A stretch of DNA of 50,821 nt from Desulfitobacterium sp038181555 (GTDB taxonomy: Bacteria; Bacillota; Desulfitobacteriia; Desulfitobacteriales; Desulfitobacteriaceae): the NCBI RefSeq assembly GCF_038181555.1, contig NZ_JBBWUA010000023.1:1-50821 (forward strand), written 5' to 3'. This document shows positions 34,487-42,355 of this stretch, in pieces. The translations under genes and the position numbers were made by a program. The notes under the pieces were generated by a model. That model was not told the DNA's origin. It saw nothing but the letters and a program-made list of their open reading frames with translations, and ran no database searches. The first letter of the stretch is position 1; each line of letters begins with the position of its first letter.

Positions 34487-34614
34487 GTTCAAGTAGAAGC
34501 CATCCGCTTCTCACCTCATGGCCAAAGTCGATGAGGTATCTTCGGGTCCTGAGCTTAATTTGCTTGCTCATGATTTGTTATTGAAGACGGGTGGAACTCT
34601 GCCCGTCTTTTTTG
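34487..34614 (+). promoter_or_regulatory. L20-type leader with attenuator
   Basis: The leader contains AGAAGC/GCTTCT (34495-34500/34506-34511), ACCTCAT/ATGAGGT (34513-34519/34531-34537) and a terminator AAGACGGG/CCCGTCTT (34584-34591/34602-34609) running into six Ts. In Bacillus such a leader lets ribosomal protein L20 repress its own operon by premature termination; gene order here is the same. Assignment is by position and structure, not by a covariance search. Confidence 0.75.
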
Positions 34615-34642
34615 TGTTGATTTTATATGGAGGTGGTTCGTT

Positions 34643-35158
34643 ATTAGTAAGGATTTACGGATTAACGATGAAATCCGGGCCCGGGAAGTTCGCCTTGTCG
34701 GGGAAGAGGGAGAGCAATTGGGTATTATCCAACTTAGAGATGCTCAACAGATGGCTGTGGAAAAATCTCTGGACTTAGTGGAAATTGCCCCAACTGCTAA
34801 ACCGCCTGTTTGTAAGATCATGGATTATGGCAAGTACAAGTATGAGCAGGCCAAACGGGATAAGGAAGCCCGTAAAAAACAGAAGACCATGGAAATCAAA
34901 GAAGTTAAGCTTCGTCCTAATATTGAGGACCATGACTTCGAAACCAAAGCACGCAATGCCCAACGCTTTTTAAATGATGGCGATAAGGTAAAGGTAACGA
35001 TTATGTTCCGAGGTCGGGAGATTACCCACCCGGAGTTAGGACGTGTCTTGTGCCTGCGTCTAGCTGAGTTTTGTAAAGCTGAGGCTAATATAGAGCGTGA
35101 TCCCAAGCTTGAAGGGCGCAATATGATTATGATTTTAACGCCTCTGAAACACGACTAA
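34643..35158 (+). CDS. infC: Translation initiation factor IF-3, AUU start
   Basis: IF-3 binds the 30S subunit and checks the start codon. The frame reads (M)SKDLRINDEIRAREVRLVG from an ATT at 34643, 6 bases after GGAGGTGG; no ATG, GTG or TTG lies in a suitable place. An ATG at 34718 would cut off the first 25 conserved residues. AUU is the known infC start and lets IF-3 limit its own translation. The 171 residues include DLVEIAPTAKPPVCKIMDYGK in the linker region and KVKVTIMFRGREITH in the C-domain. First gene of infC-rpmI-rplT. Confidence 0.95.
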   Translation: MSKDLRINDEIRAREVRLVGEEGEQLGIIQLRDAQQMAVEKSLDLVEIAPTAKPPVCKIMDYGKYKYEQAKRDKEARKKQKTMEIKEVKLRPNIEDHDFETKARNAQRFLNDGDKVKVTIMFRGREITHPELGRVLCLRLAEFCKAEANIERDPKLEGRNMIMILTPLKHD

Positions 35159-35177
35159 ACGAGAGGGGGATATCCCA

Positions 35178-35375
35178 ATGCCAAAAATGAAAACACATCG
35201 CGGTGCCGCGAAACGTTTTAAGAAGACAGGTACCGGTAAAATTGTTCGTCATCATGCCTTTACCAGCCATATTCTGGAGAAGAAATCTCCAAAGCGTAAA
35301 CGTGCTCTTCGTAAAGGGACCATTATGCACAAAACTGATGCCAAACGCATTGCCCGTATGATCGCTTATCTATAA
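35178..35375 (+). CDS. rpmI: Ribosomal protein bL35
   Basis: The 65 residues are very basic and start MPKMKTHRGAAKRFKKTGTG, diagnostic of bL35. Ends in IARMIAYL. AGAGGGGG precedes the ATG. It follows infC by 19 bases. Confidence 0.98.
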   Translation: MPKMKTHRGAAKRFKKTGTGKIVRHHAFTSHILEKKSPKRKRALRKGTIMHKTDAKRIARMIAYL

Positions 35376-35465
35376 TTAAAGAGGTCGGAGGTCAGAAGCC
35401 TGAGGTCTGAAGGATCAAGGCTTTGATCGAGAGACGAAATTATTAACTGTAAGGAGGTCTTCGCT
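35376..35465 (+). repeat. GAGGTC micro-repeats in the rpmI-rplT spacer
   Basis: GAGGTC occurs three times (35381, 35388, 35402), followed by a small palindrome GATCAAGGCTTTGATC. No gene is present; rplT has its own AAGGAGG. Confidence 0.4.
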
Positions 35466-35828
35466 ATGGCCCGTGTAAAAAGAGGGGTAACGAAGCATCA
35501 ACGTCATAAAAAAGTATTAAAGCTTGCAAAAGGTTTCCGGGGAGCAAAAAGTAAACTCTACCGTCCAGCTAATGAGCAAGTAATGAAATCCTTGGCGTAT
35601 GCTTATGCTCACCGCAAAGATAAAAAAGGTGATTTCCGTAAATTATGGATTGCTCGTATCAATGCTGCTTCCCGTTTAAACGGTTTAAGCTACAGCCGCA
35701 TGATGAATGGTCTCAAAAAGGCCGGCGTATCCATCAACCGCAAAATGTTAGCTGATCTGGCTATCCATGATGCTGCTGCTTTTACTGAATTAGTCAATGT
35801 GGCTAAAACTCAATTAAGCGCGAAATAA
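35466..35828 (+). CDS. rplT: Ribosomal protein bL20
   Basis: The 120 residues start MARVKRGVTKHQRHKKVLKL, with KGFRGAKSKLYRPANEQVMK and the globular end SYSRMMNGLKKAGVSINRKM, all typical. bL20 binds 23S rRNA and probably represses this operon through the leader upstream of infC. AAGGAGG lies 7 bases upstream. A terminator follows. Confidence 0.98.
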   Translation: MARVKRGVTKHQRHKKVLKLAKGFRGAKSKLYRPANEQVMKSLAYAYAHRKDKKGDFRKLWIARINAASRLNGLSYSRMMNGLKKAGVSINRKMLADLAIHDAAAFTELVNVAKTQLSAK

Positions 35829-35838
35829 GTTGAAACAT

Positions 35839-35865
35839 AAAAGGGTGCTTAGGCACCCTTTTTAC
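35839..35865 (+). terminator. Terminator of the infC operon
   Basis: AAAAGGGTGC (35839-35848) pairs with GCACCCTTTT (35853-35862) around TTAG, ending in a T run. Confidence 0.9.
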
Positions 35866-36001
35866 ATAGGTACTATAAAGGCCGTGACCGATTGAACGAG
35901 ACCTTAATGTGATGAACCTATATAGGATTGAAAAAACAACGTGGGGTAAGAATACTCTTTAGGGCATTGACATAAGATTCGAGTTATCGCGGGGTGATAG
36001 G

Positions 36002-36823
36002 ATGTTAACCTCCTTACAAAATGAACAAGTGAAGTATGTAGTGAATCTCCATAAGCGGAAGTTTCGCGAGGAAACGGGTGAGTTTCTCATCGAAGGTTGG
36101 CGCTTTGTGGAAGAGGGAGTCCTTCGAGGTGCAAACCTTACCAAGGTCTTTGTCTGCCCAGAGCGGTACAACGATGTATGGCCCCAACTAGAAGAAGCGC
36201 TGAAGGAAAAAGAAGTACCGGTAATCGAAGTGGAGGAACGAGTACTCCGCAAGATGAGCGATACAGAAAATCCTCAGGGAATTCTTGCTATCGTGAGGCA
36301 GGAAAAGTGGAGCTGGAAGGATATCAGAATAGCTCAAGCATCGAAAAATTTACAGGACCAAGATCCACAAGACTTGCCCGTCCTCCTGATTCTTGACGGG
36401 ATCCAAGATCCCGGTAATTGTGGAACGATACTCAGGACAGCTTTAGCTGCCGGTGTCACACAGGTGTGCTTGACAGAAGGGACAGTCGATTTATATAATC
36501 TGAAAGCCCTGAGAAGTACCATGGGAACAATCTTCTCTTTGAAGATCCTTACCAACTGTCAACCGGAAGAGATTCTGAGCTTTTGCCAAGAACATAAGAT
36601 CACTGTTTATACAGGAGATATCCAGGGAACGGATCTCTATGAGACAGATGTGTCCATGCCCTTAGCCTTAGTAGTAGGTAACGAGGGTAATGGGCCTTCG
36701 GAGGCTTTTCGGGGGCCTGGAGTAAACCGCATTACAATTCCTATGAGTCATGGTGTCGAATCACTTAATGTGGCCATGGCCACGGGGATCATCCTCTACG
36801 AGTTACGGCGTAAAGAGAGCTAA
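36002..36823 (+). CDS. TrmH/SpoU-family RNA 2'-O-methyltransferase
   Basis: This cytoplasmic SPOUT-fold methylase acts on tRNA or rRNA with SAM. The 273 residues begin with an rRNA-binding domain (NEQVKYVVNLHKRKFREETGEFLIEG). The three SpoU motifs follow: LDGIQDPGNCGTILRTA with Asn139 and the catalytic Arg145, LVVGNEGNGPSE (about 221-232) and IPMSHGVESLNVAMA (about 243-257). Bacillus ysgA sits in the same place before pheS. GGGGTGA precedes the ATG. The exact nucleotide modified is unknown. Confidence 0.92.
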   Translation: MLTSLQNEQVKYVVNLHKRKFREETGEFLIEGWRFVEEGVLRGANLTKVFVCPERYNDVWPQLEEALKEKEVPVIEVEERVLRKMSDTENPQGILAIVRQEKWSWKDIRIAQASKNLQDQDPQDLPVLLILDGIQDPGNCGTILRTALAAGVTQVCLTEGTVDLYNLKALRSTMGTIFSLKILTNCQPEEILSFCQEHKITVYTGDIQGTDLYETDVSMPLALVVGNEGNGPSEAFRGPGVNRITIPMSHGVESLNVAMATGIILYELRRKES

Positions 36824-36888
36824 AACTTCTCGCTAACTTGCGGAAATCTCTAAAAATCTCTAAAAAAGCCAGTTTGGACCGGGTTTTC

Positions 36889-36917
36889 TTGAAAACCTTG
36901 CGGGGTGGTGCTATAAT
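36889..36917 (+). promoter_or_regulatory. Sigma-A promoter of yqzL and pheST
   Basis: TTGAAA (36889-36894), 17-base spacer, TATAAT (36912-36917). Confidence 0.85.
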
Positions 36918-36965
36918 TTCAGTGAACAGGTTTTAAGGAATCCAGGCCGAAAGGTGGGCGAAGCG

Positions 36966-37082
36966 ATGTTTCCCGCAGAGTGGTTTTGGAAGATTTTTGA
37001 GGTAACCGGTTCCCCTAACGCCTACTTGCTTTATAAGCAGTATGCAATCTTTAACATTCAATCCATTAAGAAAACGCAATGA
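36966..37082 (+). CDS. YqzL-like small protein (38 residues)
   Basis: ATG 36966 after AAAGGTGGG gives MFPAEWFWKIFEVTGSPNAY, then LLYKQYAIFN and a basic end. The pattern W-K-I-F-xx-T-G-x2-x-A-Y-L-L-Y-K matches the small YqzL family of Firmicutes, whose function is unknown. The gene lies between the promoter and the Phe T-box, so it is transcribed on the leader of pheST regardless of phenylalanine supply. Confidence 0.78.
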   Translation: MFPAEWFWKIFEVTGSPNAYLLYKQYAIFNIQSIKKTQ

Positions 37083-37345
37083 TCAGGATAAAAGGTTATT
37101 TTCTTTACAGGGAGGCTTAGCCAAAGACTGGAAGCTTAGCCAAGAGAGTGCCTCATCTTGAGCCCGTAGTTTGGGGCTGAGGTGTTAAATTTCCCCTGAG
37201 AGTGGTTTGCTGAAGGTATCATTATAGGCAAGCCCGGTTTCCGCCGTTATTGGAGAATGAAGCTGTGGCTCTTTTGAGCCGAACCAGGGTGGTACCGCGG
37301 GAGTATAATTCTCGTCCCTTTTTTTAGGGATGAGGATTTTTTTGT
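37083..37345 (+). promoter_or_regulatory. T-box leader of pheST (probable Phe specifier TTC)
   Basis: The T-box core AGGGTGGTACCGCGG lies at 37286-37300 and the terminator CTCGTCCCT/AGGGATGAG at 37311-37319/37326-37334, followed by TTTTTTT. TCAGG near 37084 can pair with CCTGA (37195-37199), placing TTC (37191-37193) as specifier, suitable for phenylalanine. The base after it is C rather than the usual purine, so the specifier is tentative. GCTTAGCCAA is repeated about 19 bases apart in stem I (37114-37142). Confidence 0.88.
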
Positions 37346-37430
37346 ATTTATTCGTCTCTTGTATTTAGTTCGTTTCTTTAGTTCTTTAGTTAATATTCAA
37401 GGATTTGATCAAATCTTTAGGAGGGTTATC

Positions 37431-38453
37431 GTGAAACAGGAAGTTCAACGTATTCAAGAAGAGACACTGGCCGAGCTTCAGAGGGTCACCACTTTGGAGG
37501 AGCTTCAGGAGCTGAAAGTAAAAGTTCTCGGCAAAAAAGGTTCTCTGACCGCGCAATTGCGAAAAATGGGAGGCTTAAGCCCTGAGGAACGCCCGATCTT
37601 TGGTCAAGTGGTCAATGAAACCCGGGATATTCTCGAGGAAGCCTGGGTTCGCCGTTCCGAAGAGTTAGAGAACGCCACTCTCCAAAAACAACTGGCAGAA
37701 GAAAAGCTCGACATTAGTTTACCGGGTGTGAGCCTACCCCGTGGTCATCAGCATCCCCTGACCAAGGTTATTGAAGAGATTGAAGAAATCTTCTTAGGCA
37801 TGGGCTTCCAGATTGCGGAAGGTCCGGAGATTGAAAGCGATTACTATAATTTCGAAGCGCTGAATCTTCCCAAGGAGCATCCGGCTCGGGAAATGCAGGA
37901 TTCCTTCTATATTACGGAAGAGATTCTTCTGCGGACTCAGACCTCGCCAGTGCAAATTCGCACCATGGAAAAGCAGCGTCCTCAACTTCCAGTAAAAATC
38001 ATTTGCCCGGGAAAAGTCTATCGGAAGGACGATGATGCTACTCACTCACCTATGTTCCATCAAGTGGAAGGCTTGCTGGTGGACCGGGGTATTCGGATGT
38101 CCGACCTTAAGGGAATCCTTCTCAACTTCTCGCGGATGATGTTTGGGGAGTCACGGGAAATTCGTCTGCGCCCCAGCTTCTTCCCCTTCACAGAGCCTAG
38201 TGCGGAAGTGGATGTTTCCTGCATGCTTTGCGGTGGCTCCGGCTGCCGCATCTGCAAAGGTACCGGTTGGATTGAGATCTTAGGTTCAGGTATGGTCCAT
38301 CCTAAGGTATTGGAAATGGGTGGCTATGAGTCTAAAGAGCTGACCGGCTTTGCCTTTGGGATGGGTGTGGAACGGATTGCGATGCTGAAATACGGTATTG
38401 AAGATATGCGGCTTATGTTCGATAACGACTTGCGCTTTTTGCAACAGTTTTAA
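37431..38453 (+). CDS. pheS: Phenylalanyl-tRNA synthetase alpha subunit
   Basis: The catalytic subunit of the alpha2-beta2 enzyme. A GTG (37431) five bases after AGGAGGG gives 340 residues, the normal length; the open frame further upstream lies in the T-box terminator. A coiled-coil N-terminus is followed by the class II core: DSFYITEEILLRTQTSPVQIRTM, PGKVYRKDDDATHSPMFHQVEGL, and FAFGMGVERIAMLKYGI (motif 3). A Cys cluster, CMLCGGSGCRICKGTGW, is common in Firmicute PheS. pheT starts 12 bases downstream. Confidence 0.97.
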   Translation: MKQEVQRIQEETLAELQRVTTLEELQELKVKVLGKKGSLTAQLRKMGGLSPEERPIFGQVVNETRDILEEAWVRRSEELENATLQKQLAEEKLDISLPGVSLPRGHQHPLTKVIEEIEEIFLGMGFQIAEGPEIESDYYNFEALNLPKEHPAREMQDSFYITEEILLRTQTSPVQIRTMEKQRPQLPVKIICPGKVYRKDDDATHSPMFHQVEGLLVDRGIRMSDLKGILLNFSRMMFGESREIRLRPSFFPFTEPSAEVDVSCMLCGGSGCRICKGTGWIEILGSGMVHPKVLEMGGYESKELTGFAFGMGVERIAMLKYGIEDMRLMFDNDLRFLQQF

Positions 38454-38465
38454 GGAGGCAGGGGA

Positions 38466-40871
38466 ATGAAAGTCAGTCTGGAATGGTTACGTGAATTAGT
38501 AGATGTGGATCAATCTGCCGAAGATTTAGCAGAGATCTTAACCCGAGGAGGGATTGAGGTCGGTGGCATAGATTACTTGAATCAAGGGATAGAAAAAGTG
38601 GTCGTCGGCGAGATTACAAGCATGGAGCATCATCCCGACGCTGATAAATTGTGGATCTGTGAAGTGAATTTAGGAGATAAGAAGACGACCATCGTAACGG
38701 GGGCCCAAAATCTGCTCATCAAAGATCGCATCCCAGTTGCTTTGCCGGGAACAACCTTACCGAACGGGGTGCATATTGAGGTCTCCAAGCTGCGGGGAGT
38801 GGAATCCTCAGGAATGCTCTGCTCCACAGAAGAGCTTTGCTTGGATGCCGACGCGGGAGACCCGCGCAGCGAAGACGGGATTATGATTTTACCTGCCGAT
38901 ACGCCCCTAGGTACAACCATGGATACCCTCGTCGGCCAAGGCGATTGCGTTTTGGATTTAGAGCTCTATCCCAATCGACCGGATTGCTTAGGTATGATTA
39001 ACGTCGCTCGGGAAGTGTCTTCTTTGACCGGGGGTGAACTTCATCTGCCGGCTTGGGCAGAAACAGAAAAAGGCCCCGACTATCCTATCGATCCCCAAGC
39101 CAAGATTATCATTGATGATCCGGAGCTTTGCCATCGTTATGCGGGTTTAGTCGTCGAAGATGTTAAAATCGAACCCTCCCCGGCGTGGCTACAAAAACGT
39201 CTGAAAGCAGCTGGAGTACGCCCGATCAGCAATATCGTGGACATCACCAACTACATCATGCTGGAAATGGGACAGCCCTTGCATGCTTTTGATCGGGACG
39301 CTATTGCGGGTGCCGTCCATGTGCGTCGTGCTCAACCTGGTGAGAAACTGACGACTCTAGATGATGCCGAACGCGAACTCGACTCAGAAATGCTTTTAAT
39401 CGCCGATGATGAGAAGGCTCTTGGCTTGGCCGGGGTCATGGGCGGCTTGAATAGTGAAATTACCGACTCCACTAAGCGTTTGTTTGTGGAATCTGCACAT
39501 TTTTCCGGAGTAAGTATCCGCCGGACCAGTCGCCGTTTAGGACTGCGTTCCGAGGCTTCCAACCGCTTTGAAAAAGGAGTCAACCCTCATGGCGTGGCAG
39601 CAACCTTAGGTCGTGTTGCTGAGTTGGTGATTGAGCTGGGAGCGGGCAAACCGGTAGGGTTTGTGGAGCAAATCAGCCAGCTCACCGAGCCAGCAGTGGT
39701 GAATTTGACGGTAGAGAAAACCAATACCCTCCTAGGTACCCAATTGACGGCAGAAGAAATTACTCAGGTGCTAAAGCGTCTTCGTTTTTCCTATCAAGGA
39801 GGGGCGGGAGCCTATCAGGTGGAGATTCCCTCCTATCGTGCCGATATTACCATCGAAGAAGATTTAATCGAAGAAGTCGCTCGTTTGACTGGGTATGATC
39901 GAATTCCCACCACCTTTCCGCAAGGAGATCAAACCCAAGGACGCAGAACTCCTGAACAAGAGTTCCGACGCAAGCTCCGTCACCTGCTGATTCGCTTAGG
40001 GTTAAATGAGGTGATGACTTACTCCTTCACTCGACCGGATGCCGATCGGAAGTTTGGAGATGTGGAGCAAGCTATTCCCTTGTTGAATCCACTTCGGGAA
40101 GAGCTAAGCGTTATGAGAACGGCCTTGCTGCCCAGCATTATGGAGATTGCCGCTCGAAATATTGCGCGCCGTAACCTGGATATCCGTCTCTTTGAACTGG
40201 GGAGTAGCTATAAGAGCAAGGAACGTCCCTTAGTCCACCTTCCTCAAGAGGAGCTCCATTGCGCCGGCGTCATCTGGGGTAAATCCCCGCGCCATTGGAC
40301 CACTCCCGTCACAGAGTATGAATTCTATACGATCAAAGGGATTATTGAGGAAATCGCCCGTGAATTTGGCCTGGAGTTGGAGTATCGTGTGCCCCAAAAG
40401 GCTGAGCTTACCCATCCGGGACGTTCGGCGGAGATTTTCCTCAAGGGCGAGAAGATTGGTTTTATGGGCGAGATTCATCCTGCCCTGGGTAAAGAGTGGG
40501 AGCTGGAAAGAGCCCTGATCTTTGAACTGGCTGTTGCACCCATGATGGCTGCTAGCAATATGAACATTCGCGTCTACTCGATCCCTAAGTTTCCGGCGAT
40601 GCATCGAGATTTAGCGGTGGTAGTTCCTCTGGAGGTCTCTGCTCAAGATGTTATGAAGCGAATCAAAGTACTGGGAGGAGAGCTCCTCGAGCAAGTAGAT
40701 ATCTTCGATGTTTATATGGGCAAACCTATCCCCGAAGATCGCAAAAGCCTAGCCTTCACCTTGAAGTATCAATCCTTAGATCGAACTTTGAAGGATGAAG
40801 AAGTAAATGCTCTAAATCAGCAAGTTCTTGACGGAATAGAAAAGGAATTTGGAGCTGCCTGGAGAAAGTAA
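38466..40871 (+). CDS. pheT: Phenylalanyl-tRNA synthetase beta subunit
   Basis: The 801 residues follow the normal domain order. An EMAP-like tRNA-binding domain (about 40-155) has MEHHPDADKLWICEVNLG and LRGVESSGMLCSTEEL. B3/B4 editing domains (DITNYIMLEMGQPLHAFD), B5 (SYRADITIEEDLIEEVARLTGYD), a catalytic-like core and a C-terminal anticodon domain (FPAMHRDLAVVV) follow. AAGGAGG precedes the ATG. Cotranscribed with pheS under T-box control. Confidence 0.97.
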   Translation: MKVSLEWLRELVDVDQSAEDLAEILTRGGIEVGGIDYLNQGIEKVVVGEITSMEHHPDADKLWICEVNLGDKKTTIVTGAQNLLIKDRIPVALPGTTLPNGVHIEVSKLRGVESSGMLCSTEELCLDADAGDPRSEDGIMILPADTPLGTTMDTLVGQGDCVLDLELYPNRPDCLGMINVAREVSSLTGGELHLPAWAETEKGPDYPIDPQAKIIIDDPELCHRYAGLVVEDVKIEPSPAWLQKRLKAAGVRPISNIVDITNYIMLEMGQPLHAFDRDAIAGAVHVRRAQPGEKLTTLDDAERELDSEMLLIADDEKALGLAGVMGGLNSEITDSTKRLFVESAHFSGVSIRRTSRRLGLRSEASNRFEKGVNPHGVAATLGRVAELVIELGAGKPVGFVEQISQLTEPAVVNLTVEKTNTLLGTQLTAEEITQVLKRLRFSYQGGAGAYQVEIPSYRADITIEEDLIEEVARLTGYDRIPTTFPQGDQTQGRRTPEQEFRRKLRHLLIRLGLNEVMTYSFTRPDADRKFGDVEQAIPLLNPLREELSVMRTALLPSIMEIAARNIARRNLDIRLFELGSSYKSKERPLVHLPQEELHCAGVIWGKSPRHWTTPVTEYEFYTIKGIIEEIAREFGLELEYRVPQKAELTHPGRSAEIFLKGEKIGFMGEIHPALGKEWELERALIFELAVAPMMAASNMNIRVYSIPKFPAMHRDLAVVVPLEVSAQDVMKRIKVLGGELLEQVDIFDVYMGKPIPEDRKSLAFTLKYQSLDRTLKDEEVNALNQQVLDGIEKEFGAAWRK

Positions 40872-40895
40872 TATAGTATCTGGGGGGTGTCTCAT

Positions 40896-41153
40896 ATGGC
40901 TGATGAACAAGAAAAAGTCATTGTGGAGATTTACGGGGAAAAGCATGTGGTTCGCGGTAAGGAAAGCCCGGATTACATCCTAAAGGTTGCTCATGAGGTA
41001 GACAAGAAAATGCGTCTCATTGCCCAGCGGCTGCCACGTTTGGCTGTTCATCAAATTGCGATTCTGGCTGCCTTGAATTTGGCCGATGAGTTAGAAAAAC
41101 TCCGGGAAGAACAGGAGACACTCCTGCAGCTTATCGAGAGTCCGGAAGAATAG
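40896..41153 (+). CDS. zapA: Cell-division protein ZapA
   Basis: ZapA binds and bundles FtsZ at the division site. The start is ATG 40896 behind GGGGGGTG, giving 85 residues (a GTG nine bases earlier is less likely). IVEIYGEKHVVRGKESPDYI leads into the long helix with AILAALNLADELEKLREEQE, the ZapA pattern. zapA follows pheT in many Firmicutes. A terminator follows. Confidence 0.93.
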   Translation: MADEQEKVIVEIYGEKHVVRGKESPDYILKVAHEVDKKMRLIAQRLPRLAVHQIAILAALNLADELEKLREEQETLLQLIESPEE

Positions 41154-41185
41154 ACTAAAATGGAAAGTGATAGACATGTTTTAAG

Positions 41186-41215
41186 GCGTAGCATAAGTTG
41201 CTACGCTTTCGTTTT
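41186..41215 (+). terminator. Terminator of pheST-zapA
   Basis: GCGTAGCA (41186-41193) pairs with TGCTACGC (41199-41206); TTTCGTTTT follows. Confidence 0.88.
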
Positions 41216-41375
41216 ATTATGCAAGTTGCGTTCTCATGGTGTACTATATAAATAAAAAAATGACTAAATGACTTGTGCTCCTAATGTTCATCTTTCTTCA
41301 GTAAAGTTTTTAATAATAAGCTACATAGTTGCAAATAGTATTACTATGATGATTCTATAAAGTGGGGGAATTGTG

Positions 41376-41606
41376 ATGGGAAATAAAACTATTGACCTGC
41401 AGCGGACGCTTTTTGATCTGACAGAGGATTATCCTGAGCTGATTGATATTTTTTTTGAAATGGGCTTAGAGGGTGTTATCCATCCGGAAATGCGCAGAAC
41501 CGGCGGTAAAATCATGCCGGTCATCAAAGGCTTAAAGCAACACGGTGTGTCTCTAGAGGATGCAGTTAAATTTTTAGAGGGGAAAGGTTTCATCGTTTCT
41601 TATTAA
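41376..41606 (+). CDS. DUF1858-type small protein
   Basis: The 76 residues contain a single DUF1858-like domain: DLTEDYPELIDIFFEMGLEG, then HPEMRRTGGKIMPVIKG and a helix LEDAVKFLEGKG. In other proteins the domain precedes hybrid-cluster or DUF438/PAS modules; here it stands alone. GTGGGGGAA lies about 8 bases before the GTG-ATG pair at 41373/41376. Function is not known. Confidence 0.8.
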   Translation: MGNKTIDLQRTLFDLTEDYPELIDIFFEMGLEGVIHPEMRRTGGKIMPVIKGLKQHGVSLEDAVKFLEGKGFIVSY

Positions 41607-41645
41607 CTGTCTCCAAATTTGAGGCAAACGGCATCGGATAATAAT

Positions 41646-41705
41646 AGAGGGTTTGCGACATCGGAGTGGAATATTTAGGTATAAACCCGGCGTCTCAAAC
41701 CCTCT
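41646..41705 (+). terminator. Long imperfect hairpin after the DUF1858 gene
   Basis: AGAGGGTTTG (41646-41655) pairs perfectly with CAAACCCTCT (41696-41705), with GAC/GTC and CGG/CCG possible further in. No T tract follows, so it may be a terminator without tail or an mRNA stabiliser. Confidence 0.5.
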
Positions 41706-41787
41706 TAACGTTTAAATGCTGGTTTCCTTTGTGACGAGATAGAAGATCGTAATAATGTATTCAGGATGGAAGAAGAGATGATGAGCG

Positions 41788-42210
41788 TTGAATTTAATAA
41801 TCAAGAACGATTGTATCAATGTTGATTGGGAAAATGTAGCTACAATACTTGAAAAAGTTGGACTGGCATCATTTCCAAGCGATGTACGCAAAAAAGCATT
41901 TGAAAATAGTTATGTAGTGGTTTTTATTTATGATGAGGTAAAATTGATTGGATGCGGCCGTGCAATCTCGGATGGTGCTTATGAAGCAGCGATTTATGAT
42001 ATTGCGGTAAAACCGGAGTATCAGGGAAAAGGTGTAGGACGTATAATCGTACAAAACATCATGCAAAACTTACCCGACTGTAATGTCATATTGTTTGCTA
42101 CACCTGGAAAAGAAGCTTTTTATGGAAAGCTCAATTTTAGAAAAATGAAAACCGGAATGGCTGTATTTCGTAATCCTGAACGAATGCACTCAAAAGGTTT
42201 TATTGAATAA
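41788..42210 (+). CDS. GNAT-family N-acetyltransferase
   Basis: The 140 residues carry the GNAT core: IGCGRAISDGAYEAAIYDIAV followed by the acetyl-CoA loop PEYQGKGVGRIIVQNI (Q-G-x-G-x-G) and a C-terminal ATPGKEAFYGKLNFRKMKTGM. Homology begins at once from a TTG at 41788, behind GGAAGAAGAG; ATGs at 41778 and 41781 lead into another frame of 15 codons. The acceptor substrate is unknown. Confidence 0.83.
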   Translation: MNLIIKNDCINVDWENVATILEKVGLASFPSDVRKKAFENSYVVVFIYDEVKLIGCGRAISDGAYEAAIYDIAVKPEYQGKGVGRIIVQNIMQNLPDCNVILFATPGKEAFYGKLNFRKMKTGMAVFRNPERMHSKGFIE

Positions 42211-42355
42211 GGGTTTGAGCAAGTGGATTATAGTGGGGATGAGAACGTGAAGGCGAGTAAAAACTGGCTTTTTCAGGTTTTTTTGGATACACTAAAAGGA
42301 GTGCGTGAAACGCGTTGATTGTTTTGAGAGAGTCCCGAAAGATTGGAGTTCAAGA

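Noticed and set aside
34518..34778. 86-residue frame across the infC leader
   Set aside because: It spans the L20-type leader and attenuator and overlaps infC out of frame.
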